Positions 1 through 5,805 of a stretch of DNA of 10,501 nt are shown here, in pieces. Source of the stretch: Pseudomonadota bacterium (lineage in GTDB: Bacteria; Pseudomonadota; Gammaproteobacteria; Burkholderiales; Thiobacillaceae); assembly GCA_021780975.1 (NCBI GenBank), contig JAJXXS010000147.1:1-10501 (forward strand), read 5' to 3'. Below the pieces are notes generated by a model, which was not told where the DNA came from, did not search any database, and saw only the letters and a list, made by a program, of their open reading frames with translations. A program made the position numbers and the translations under genes. How positions within the stretch are numbered: position 1 is the first letter of the stretch; every line of letters starts with the position of its first letter.

Positions 1-212
1 CGCTGCTCGCCACCAGCGAAGCCGGGGTGCTGGCCACGCATATGGGGCAGATCGTGCTGGTGGTGGAAGCCGAGCGCACGCCGCAGGATGCGGTGCGCGA
101 GGCCATCAACCACGTTCAGTCCTGCGATGTGGTCAATCTGTTGCTCAACAAGGCCACCCCCACGCCTGGCAGCGATTATTACTACGGTTACTATGGCAGC
201 TATGGCAAGTAG
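1..212 (+). CDS. XrtA-associated tyrosine autokinase, C-terminal end (partial)
   Basis: This is the last 69 codons of a gene that begins left of the window; the reading frame is open from base 3. The visible part reads as the final beta-strand and helix region of a CpsD/CapB/Wzc-type P-loop tyrosine kinase (BY-kinase). It has LLATSEAGVLA, then HMGQIVLVVEAERTPQ, then a conserved helix ending in NLLLNKA. It closes on a tyrosine-rich tail, SDYYYGYYGSYGK, with six Tyr in the last 11 residues. Such tails are the autophosphorylation cluster of BY-kinases, which control polymerisation and chain length of exported polysaccharides at the inner membrane. The Walker motifs lie outside the window, so the kinase call rests on the C-terminal pattern plus the locus. 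The stop overlaps the chosen start of the next gene by 11 bases. Confidence 0.82.
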   Translation, partial: LLATSEAGVLATHMGQIVLVVEAERTPQDAVREAINHVQSCDVVNLLLNKATPTPGSDYYYGYYGSYGK

Positions 213-1725
213 GCGCACGTTCTTCGCCGCGGGGATGAGGCCTCTCGCCGGACTGTTCCTCGGTGCCCTGCTGGCGCCGGCGGCGCATGCCGCGAACTGG
301 CAACTTACTCCCTATGTCTCCGCCAGTGCGCTGGCCTCGGACAACATCAATTTTGCTCCCAGCGGCCGCAAGCAGGCAGGGCTCGTACTCACGTTGAGCC
401 CGGGGTTTCATCTGAGCTCGCTGGGCAACCCGAATGCGCTCTATAACATCAACTACGCGCTGTCCGACGTGACCCGCCTGACGAGCAGCGGCACGTCCAA
501 TAATCTGTACCATGGCCTTGCCGCCGACAGTCATTTTGCGCTGGTGCGCAAGACCGTTTTCCTGGACGCCAGCGCCAACGTAAGCCAGGCCTACAACAAC
601 CTGCTGGCTACGGGCTCCAGCGTCAGCAATAACAACAACAATCTGATCACCATTGCGCGCTACAGCGTCAGTCCCTATATGGTGCAGCGTTTGGGTGGGA
701 CGGCGGTGGCGAACCTGCGGCTCACGCAAAGCGGCACCTATTCGCCCGACGCGAGCAACGCCCAGACCAACCAGACCGCGGTGCAGGCTGGCCTCGCCAG
801 CGGCCCGGATTTCTATCGCCTGTCATGGGGGCTGAATTACTCCTACACGCGGGCTCAGCTGCAAAACTCGCCCAGCACCCCGCAGTATTCCTCCAATGCC
901 TATCTGCGTACCGTGTCCGGGACGCTTGGCTACCTGCTCACCCGCCACCTGCAGGCCAACGGCACGGTGGGGCGCGACGACAACCAGTATCTCTCCCTCA
1001 CCAACACCAGCGGCAACTTCTGGAGCGCGGGGCTGTCCTGGAGGCCCAGTGAGCGCACCTCCATCTCCGGTTCCGTGGGACACCGCTACTTTGGCCGCAC
1101 CTACGGTTTTTCGCTCAACCAGCGCACGCATTTTTCCAGCTGGACGGCGAGCTATACGCAGAGCGTCAGCACGCTGCCCATGTTCCTCAGCGCGCAGGTG
1201 GGATTTTATCTTTGGACTTGTGGGACGACTCAGGTGCTGTCCAACAGCGGCATCGTGCCGCCGCAGCCGGGGTGCGTCCCAGCGCAGAATTCGCCGCTGG
1301 CTGTGGGGGTCGTGACACTCCCCTACAACCAGGTCTTCATCAGCAAGGCCTTCGTCGCCGGGGTGGCCTGGACGCGCAAGCGCCTGGGCCTAAGCCTCAC
1401 GGGCTCGGACGTGCGGCGCCTGTATCAGCTCAGCAATACCCAGGATCGCAGCCGCTATGTCACGGCGGTGGCAACCTATCAGCTGACTCCGCAGACCAGC
1501 CTGGTGGGGACGGCCAGCGTCAACAACAACCAGATACCCGCGGGCGTGTTTACCCCCGTGGCGCGCAACGACATGTACTATCTCGGCAGCATCGGGCTTA
1601 ACCGCCAGTTCAGCGAGCGGACCATGGGCAGTCTGATGTACCGCTATCAGCAGTTGAACTCCAATGTCTCCTCCGTTGACTATATCGCCAACAGCCTGAT
1701 AGCCATGATCACCGTGACGTTCTGA
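202..1725 (+). CDS. PEP-CTERM/EPS system-associated outer membrane beta-barrel protein (TIGR03016-like)
   Basis: 507-residue predicted outer-membrane protein. The N-terminus is a Sec-type signal peptide: a basic start (RR at 4-5), a hydrophobic core around 15-27, and AHA before a likely cleavage after residue 30 or 31. The mature part is rich in Ser, Thr, Asn, Gly and Tyr in alternating polar/hydrophobic strands, and it ends in ITVTF, the terminal Phe signature of BAM-assembled barrels. Length and position, between the EPS kinase and the XrtA ATPase, match the TIGR03016 family. Its exact role is unknown; a part in EPS secretion or surface anchoring is inferred. The start at 202 lies inside the kinase's last codons and has no clear Shine-Dalgarno, which suggests translational coupling. 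ATG 235 is a real alternative and would leave a compact 19-residue signal peptide. Upstream ATGs at 88 and 193 would only add kinase shadow sequence. The only two cysteines, C340 and C358, flank a Pro/Gly-rich loop. Confidence 0.88.
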   Translation: MASRRTFFAAGMRPLAGLFLGALLAPAAHAANWQLTPYVSASALASDNINFAPSGRKQAGLVLTLSPGFHLSSLGNPNALYNINYALSDVTRLTSSGTSNNLYHGLAADSHFALVRKTVFLDASANVSQAYNNLLATGSSVSNNNNNLITIARYSVSPYMVQRLGGTAVANLRLTQSGTYSPDASNAQTNQTAVQAGLASGPDFYRLSWGLNYSYTRAQLQNSPSTPQYSSNAYLRTVSGTLGYLLTRHLQANGTVGRDDNQYLSLTNTSGNFWSAGLSWRPSERTSISGSVGHRYFGRTYGFSLNQRTHFSSWTASYTQSVSTLPMFLSAQVGFYLWTCGTTQVLSNSGIVPPQPGCVPAQNSPLAVGVVTLPYNQVFISKAFVAGVAWTRKRLGLSLTGSDVRRLYQLSNTQDRSRYVTAVATYQLTPQTSLVGTASVNNNQIPAGVFTPVARNDMYYLGSIGLNRQFSERTMGSLMYRYQQLNSNVSSVDYIANSLIAMITVTF

Positions 1726-1729
1726 AGCC

Positions 1730-2755
1730 GTGTACGAATCGTATTACCGATTTTCCGCCAAGCCGTTCCAGCTCAGCCCCGATCCGCGCTTCTTTTACGG
1801 CAGCAAGGGACACCGCCGCGCCATGGCCTACCTGGAGTATGGCCTGTCGCTCGGCGAAGGCTTCATCGTCATCACCGGCGAAGTGGGCGCGGGCAAGACG
1901 ACGCTGGTGCGCAACCTTCTCCGCCAGTTGGAGAGCGAGAACATCATCGCCGCGCAGCTGGTGAGCACCCAGATGGATGCCGACGACACCCTGCGCAGCG
2001 TTGCCGCCACCCTGGGGCTGGAGCATGAGGGCATCAACAAATCCGCCCTGCTCAAGAATCTGGAAGACTATCTCGTGGCCGCCACGCGCCAGGGCAAGCG
2101 CGTGCTCCTCGTGGTGGACGAGGCGCAGAATCTCACGCCGCGCGCGGTGGAGGAATTGCGCATGTTGTCCAATTTTCAGACCAATGAGCGCTCGCTGGTA
2201 CAGACCTTCCTGCTCGGACAGCCGGAATTCCGAGGCATCCTGCAAAGCCAGGACATGCAGCAACTGCGCCAGCGCGTGATCGCCTCCTACCACCTCGGTC
2301 CGATGGACGCGGACGAGACCCGTGGCTACATCGAGCATCGCCTCAAGATGGTGGGCTGGGTGGGCAACCCATCCTTCAGCGACGCGGCCTTTGCCGAGCT
2401 GCATGGCTTTACTGGCGGCATTCCCCGGCGCATCAACACGTTCTGCGACCGCCTCCTGCTGTACGGCTACCTGGAGGAGAAAGGGCGCTTCGACGTTGCT
2501 GAGATCAGCGAGGTGATCCAGGACCTGCGCAAGGAAGTGGCGCACCAGGATCCAGTCCCCTATGGCGCAACGCGCCCCATCGATGGCAACAGCACCGCGG
2601 CGCCGGAAGAAGGCGGTGCCGCCCTCACCCAGCGCGTGGAGCAGATGGAGCGCTCCCTCAACCGCATCCTGCCCATCGTGCGCAAGATTCTTTATGTGGT
2701 GAGCGAAAAGAATGCCGGGGAGGGCGGGGCCGAGGCGGGTCGCGGCCCGGCCTGA
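1730..2755 (+). CDS. XrtA/PEP-CTERM system-associated ATPase (TIGR03015, ExeA-like AAA)
   Basis: 341-residue cytoplasmic AAA ATPase of the ExeA/GspA-related type found in exosortase EPS loci. The N-terminus, MYESYYRFSAKPFQLSPDPR, is the characteristic opening. Walker A is GEVGAGKTT at 50-58, Walker B is VLLVVDEAQNL at 125-135 (D130/E131), and a sensor-2-like GGIPRRI lies at 229-235. After about residue 270 comes a low-complexity linker rich in Pro, Ala, Gly and Glu. A short amphipathic helix then runs from about 299 to 326 (QRVEQMERSLNRILPIVRKI). The start is a GTG at 1730, four bases after the preceding stop. No other start preserves the conserved opening, so the GTG is well supported. The precise function is unknown; energising or positioning an envelope assembly is inferred from ExeA. 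A 9-base gap separates it from wecB. Confidence 0.93.
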   Translation: MYESYYRFSAKPFQLSPDPRFFYGSKGHRRAMAYLEYGLSLGEGFIVITGEVGAGKTTLVRNLLRQLESENIIAAQLVSTQMDADDTLRSVAATLGLEHEGINKSALLKNLEDYLVAATRQGKRVLLVVDEAQNLTPRAVEELRMLSNFQTNERSLVQTFLLGQPEFRGILQSQDMQQLRQRVIASYHLGPMDADETRGYIEHRLKMVGWVGNPSFSDAAFAELHGFTGGIPRRINTFCDRLLLYGYLEEKGRFDVAEISEVIQDLRKEVAHQDPVPYGATRPIDGNSTAAPEEGGAALTQRVEQMERSLNRILPIVRKILYVVSEKNAGEGGAEAGRGPA

Positions 2756-2764
2756 ACGCGCGGC

Positions 2765-3871
2765 ATGAGCACCATTCTTTGCGTCGCCGGCGCGCGCCCC
2801 AATTTCATGAAGATCGCCCCCGTGCTGGGGGCGCTTGCGGAGGCGGGCCTCACCGGCCGCCTCGTGCATACCGGCCAGCACTACGACCCGGCGATGAACG
2901 ACTGCTTCTTTCGCGACCTTGGCATTCCGGCGCCCGATCACTACCTGGAAGTGGGATCGGCATCGCATGCGGTGCAGACCGCAGAAGTGATGAAGCGTTT
3001 CGAACCGGTGCTGGAGAGCGAGGCCCCTGCTGCGGTGCTGGTGGTGGGCGACGTGAATTCCACCATCGCCTGTGCCCTGGTAGCGGCCAAGCGCGGAGTG
3101 CCGGTGATACACGTGGAAGCCGGACTGCGCAGTTTCGACCGCGCCATGCCCGAGGAAATCAACCGCGTGCTCACGGACCAGATCTCCGATCTGCTTTTTC
3201 TCACCGAGGCGGAAGCGCTCGACAACCTCCGGCGCGAAGGCATCCCCGCGGAACGCGCGCATTTCGTCGGCAATGTCATGATCGACAGCCTGCATCGCAA
3301 CCTGGCGCGTGCCGTTCCGGCGGCGCAGACCTTGGGCGAGGAGATGGCGGACGGCCACGCCCTGCTGACGCTGCATCGCCCCTCCAATGTGGATGACGCG
3401 GGCACGTTGGCGAGCTTGCTCGAAGCCGTGGCGGACATCGGACGGCAGTTGCCTGTCGTCTTCCCGATCCATCCCCGCACGCGCGCGCGCATCGAGGCCT
3501 ACGGCCTGCAGGGCTTGCTCGCCGGCCTCAAGGTGTTGCCGCCGCTGGGCTATCTGGAAATGCTGGGGCTCATGCGCGCAGCGAAGTTCGTCATGACAGA
3601 TTCCGGCGGCATCCAGGAGGAGACCACCGCCCTGGGCGTGCCCTGCCTTACGCTGCGTGAAAACACCGAGCGACCAATCACCCTGACCCAGGGCACCAAC
3701 GTCCTGGTGGGGACAGACACGACCAAGCTCAGGCAGGCGGTTGCCGAGATACTCGGTGGCGGCGGGTGCGCTGGCCGCATACCGCAGTACTGGGACGGAC
3801 GCGCAGCGCAGCGCATTGCCGCAATCATCCGCGCCTGGCTGGCGGAGACCGAGCGACGCAGGGTGGCGTGA
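2765..3871 (+). CDS. wecB: UDP-N-acetylglucosamine 2-epimerase (non-hydrolysing)
   Basis: 368 residues, the usual size for the bacterial non-hydrolysing epimerase (GT-B-like fold), which interconverts UDP-GlcNAc and UDP-ManNAc in the cytoplasm. Signature blocks appear in order: GARPNFMKIAPV at 9-20, HTGQHYD at 35-41, VVGDVNST at 93-100, HVEAGLRSFD at 116-125, MPEEINR at 128-134, TLHRPSNVD at 202-210, HPRTR at 236-240, DSGGIQEE at 279-286 and RENTERPIT at 298-306. D96, E118, E130/E131 and H204 sit where catalytic acidic and His residues are known in E. coli WecB. All motifs look intact. The start is ATG at 2765 with only a weak upstream purine signal. The product would feed ManNAc, or a ManNAc-derived sugar, into the EPS repeat unit. 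No UDP-ManNAc dehydrogenase (wecC) is seen here. The stop shares one base with a tiny ORF that leads into the deacetylase. Confidence 0.96.
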   Translation: MSTILCVAGARPNFMKIAPVLGALAEAGLTGRLVHTGQHYDPAMNDCFFRDLGIPAPDHYLEVGSASHAVQTAEVMKRFEPVLESEAPAAVLVVGDVNSTIACALVAAKRGVPVIHVEAGLRSFDRAMPEEINRVLTDQISDLLFLTEAEALDNLRREGIPAERAHFVGNVMIDSLHRNLARAVPAAQTLGEEMADGHALLTLHRPSNVDDAGTLASLLEAVADIGRQLPVVFPIHPRTRARIEAYGLQGLLAGLKVLPPLGYLEMLGLMRAAKFVMTDSGGIQEETTALGVPCLTLRENTERPITLTQGTNVLVGTDTTKLRQAVAEILGGGGCAGRIPQYWDGRAAQRIAAIIRAWLAETERRRVA

Positions 3872-3894
3872 TGCGGCTCGGGGGGGAGAGATGA
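3871..3894 (+). other. Possible 7-codon coupling minicistron (MRLGGER) with G7 tract
   Basis: The wecB stop and an ATG overlap as TGATG (3869-3873). That ATG opens a 7-codon frame, MRLGGER, whose TGA (3892-3894) overlaps the deacetylase start as ATGA (3891-3894). It contains a run of seven G (3880-3886), which also provides the G-rich ribosome-binding sequence just before ATG 3891. The sequence fits a ribosome stepping from wecB to the deacetylase without leaving the message. It could equally be a chance arrangement in a 19-base spacer. Expression of a peptide is not shown. Confidence 0.25.
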
Positions 3895-4727
3895 GCGAGA
3901 CCATCCGCAACGCCATGAGTATCGACGTGGAGGATTACTTCCAGGTTTCCGCCTTCGCCCCCTACATCGCGCGCACCGATTGGGAGCGCCTGCCTTGCCG
4001 GGTGGAGCGCAACGTCGACGTCATTCTCGCGCTGCTCGACGAAGCCGGCGCCAAGGCCACCTTTTTCACGCTCGGCTGGATCGCCGAGCGCTATCCGACC
4101 GTGGTGCGCCGCATCGCCGATGGCGGCCACGAGGTGGCGAGCCATGGCTATGGCCACGAACGCGCCAGCGATCTCTCGCCCGAACTGTTTCGCGCCGATA
4201 TCACGCGCGCGAAGGAAATTCTCGAGGACTTGTGCGGCGCTGAAGTGCGTGGCTATCGGGCACCGAGCTTTTCCATCAGCCAGCGCAACTGGTGGGCTGT
4301 GGAGGAAATCCATGCGGCCGGCTATCGCTACAGTTCCAGCATCTATCCGGTGAAGCACGACCACTACGGCATGCCGGAGGCGCCGCGCTTCCCTTATCGC
4401 TCGCGCGAGATGCTCTGGGAACTGCCGCCGACCACCGTGCCGCTGCTGGGACGCAACTGGCCGGCGGCGGGAGGGGGTTGGTTCCGCCTGCTGCCCTATG
4501 GCATATCACGCTGGATGCTGCGTCAGGTGAACGACAAGGAGCGGGCGCCCTGCATGTTCTATTTCCACCCCTGGGAGGTTGACCCGGGCCAGCCGCGCCA
4601 GCCTGGCATGAGCCTCAGGACGCGCTTCCGCCACTATGTCAACCTGGGGCGCATGGAGGCGAGGCTGCGGCGTTTGCTGCGCGACTTCGCCTGGGATCGC
4701 GTGGACCGGGTGTTCCTGCGTGACTGA
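3891..4727 (+). CDS. XrtA system polysaccharide deacetylase (TIGR03006-like, NodB fold)
   Basis: 278-residue carbohydrate esterase family 4-type (NodB-fold) protein predicted to remove N-acetyl groups from an amino sugar in the EPS or its precursor. Motif 1 is the variant SIDVEDYFQ (10-18; D12, E14 and D15 are candidate base and metal ligands). Motif 2 is SHGYGHE (84-90; zinc ligands H85 and H89), motif 3 is RAPSFSI (123-129), and a late FHPWEVDP (225-232) supplies the C-terminal His. The catalytic motif begins ten residues in, with no signal peptide or membrane segment, so it should be cytoplasmic and act before export. The start at ATG 3891 keeps the IRNAMSIDVEDYF opening and sits after a G-rich run. 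ATG 3915 is a possible shorter start. An upstream ATG at 3741 would overlap wecB by 131 bases and is rejected. One base separates it from the FemAB gene. Confidence 0.93.
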   Translation: MSETIRNAMSIDVEDYFQVSAFAPYIARTDWERLPCRVERNVDVILALLDEAGAKATFFTLGWIAERYPTVVRRIADGGHEVASHGYGHERASDLSPELFRADITRAKEILEDLCGAEVRGYRAPSFSISQRNWWAVEEIHAAGYRYSSSIYPVKHDHYGMPEAPRFPYRSREMLWELPPTTVPLLGRNWPAAGGGWFRLLPYGISRWMLRQVNDKERAPCMFYFHPWEVDPGQPRQPGMSLRTRFRHYVNLGRMEARLRRLLRDFAWDRVDRVFLRD

Positions 4728-4728
4728 C

Positions 4729-5805
4729 ATGCCGGCGGATGCCTTGTTGCGGGCGCAGGCCGCCGCGGCGGAGCCTTCCTCTCCCGCGTTGCGTCTGCTT
4801 GCTTCCGGCGGGGAGGCACGCTGGGATGCCTATGTGCTGGCCCACCCGGCGGCGACCTTCTTTCATCGCGCCGGCTGGCAGCGGGTGATCGAACAGGCGT
4901 TCGGGCATCGCACCTGGTTCTATTACACGGAAGAGGAAGGGCGCATCACCGGCGTGCTGCCGCTCGCCCAGGTCAAGTCCCGCCTGTTCGGCCACAGTCT
5001 CGCCTCGCTGCCCTTCTGCGCCTACGGCGGCATCGTCGCCGACAATGACGCGGCGCGCGCCCGGCTCGACGCGGCGGCGCGCGAGCTGGCGCGCCAGCTC
5101 GGGGTGGATGCCCTGGAATACCGCAACCTCGCGCCCAGTCATCCCGAGTGGCCGACCAAGAGCCTGTACGTCACCTTCCGCAAGGCCATCGATCCCGATC
5201 CGGAGAAAAATCTCAACGCCATTCCGCGCAAGCAGCGCGCCATGGTGCGCAAGGGCATCAAGGCAGGCTTGGCGAGCGAAGACGACGCGGGCATCGAGCG
5301 CTTCTACTCCGTGTACGCACACAACGTTCATCGCCATGGCACGCCCGCCTTGCCCCGGCGCTATTTCCGTCTGCTGCGCGAGGTGTTCGGCGGCGATTGC
5401 TCGGTGCTCCTGGTGACGAAGGACAGCGCGATCGTGAGTGCCGTGCTGTCCTTCCGTTTCCGCAACGAAATTCTCCCCTACTATGCCGGCGACCTGCCGG
5501 CGGCACGCGATCTCGCTGCCAACGATTTCAAGTATTGGGAACTCATGCGCAAAGGTGCCGAGGCCGGGTGCACGCTGTTCGATTACGGCCGCAGCAAGCT
5601 CGATACCGGGCCCTACCATTTCAAGAAGAACTGGGGCTTCGTGCCCCAGCCGCTGTATTACGAATACGACCTCGTGCGTGCCACCGCGGTACCCGAAGTC
5701 AATCCGCTGAATCCCAAGTATCGCTTCTTCATCGCCGCCTGGCGGCGCTTGCCGCTGGCGGTGGCCAATACGCTCGGGCCCTACCTGGTGAGGAGCCTGG
5801 GCTGA
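4729..5805 (+). CDS. FemAB family XrtA/PEP-CTERM system-associated protein (TIGR03019-like)
   Basis: 358-residue protein with two GNAT-like halves as in FemAB/FemX aminoacyl-tRNA-dependent transferases. An N-terminal half begins at RWDAYVLAHPAATFFHRAGW (31-50), the usual FemAB opening. A basic central region (about 159-180, rich in Arg and Lys) follows. The C-terminal half has FYSVYAHNVHRHGTP (192-206) and the strongly conserved FDYGRSKLDTGPYHFKKNWG (284-303). No signal peptide or membrane segment is visible, so it is cytoplasmic. Classical FemAB enzymes add amino acids to the amine of a cell-wall stem peptide. The substrate of the EPS-locus subfamily is unknown; amino-acid transfer to an EPS precursor is inference. 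ATG 4729 starts one base after the deacetylase stop without a clear Shine-Dalgarno, which points to coupled translation. The upstream in-frame ATG 4636 would encode deacetylase shadow sequence. The stop overlaps the next ATG by one base (TGATG). Confidence 0.92.
   Translation: MPADALLRAQAAAAEPSSPALRLLASGGEARWDAYVLAHPAATFFHRAGWQRVIEQAFGHRTWFYYTEEEGRITGVLPLAQVKSRLFGHSLASLPFCAYGGIVADNDAARARLDAAARELARQLGVDALEYRNLAPSHPEWPTKSLYVTFRKAIDPDPEKNLNAIPRKQRAMVRKGIKAGLASEDDAGIERFYSVYAHNVHRHGTPALPRRYFRLLREVFGGDCSVLLVTKDSAIVSAVLSFRFRNEILPYYAGDLPAARDLAANDFKYWELMRKGAEAGCTLFDYGRSKLDTGPYHFKKNWGFVPQPLYYEYDLVRATAVPEVNPLNPKYRFFIAAWRRLPLAVANTLGPYLVRSLG
5791..5795 (+). promoter_or_regulatory. Ribosome-binding site for the TIGR03087-type glycosyltransferase
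   Basis: AGGAG lies nine bases before ATG 5805, inside the last codons of the FemAB gene. It supports the start that overlaps the preceding stop as TGATG, against the far longer upstream frame opening at 5148. Confidence 0.7.

Noticed and set aside
88..201. Upstream extension of the outer-membrane protein frame to ATG 88
   Set aside because: It would overlap most of the visible kinase tail and puts 38 non-signal residues ahead of a good signal peptide.
627..643. AAC/AAT trinucleotide run as a possible phase-variable microsatellite
   Set aside because: Short and imperfect, encodes an Asn run (SNNNNNL) in a beta-barrel loop, and trinucleotide changes would not shift the frame.
2593..2619. Inverted repeat GCACCGC ... 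GCGGTGC
   Set aside because: Seven-base arms inside the ATPase linker coding sequence; expected by chance in GC-rich DNA and not near a gene boundary.
3741..3890. Upstream extension of the deacetylase frame to ATG 3741
   Set aside because: Overlaps wecB by 131 bases, and the added residues have no resemblance to the family, whose proteins open just before the IDVEDYF motif.
1709..3916. 735-codon open frame on the minus strand across the ATPase and wecB genes
   Set aside because: It is antisense to two well-supported conserved genes, shows no recognisable domain, and is rich in His, Arg, Ala and Gln as expected for a mirror frame of GC-rich codons. Lack of stops follows from codon bias.
5148..5804. 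Upstream extension of the TIGR03087-type frame to 5148 (618-residue product)
   Set aside because: Translates the FemAB gene in the wrong frame. AGGAG and the TGATG overlap support ATG 5805.
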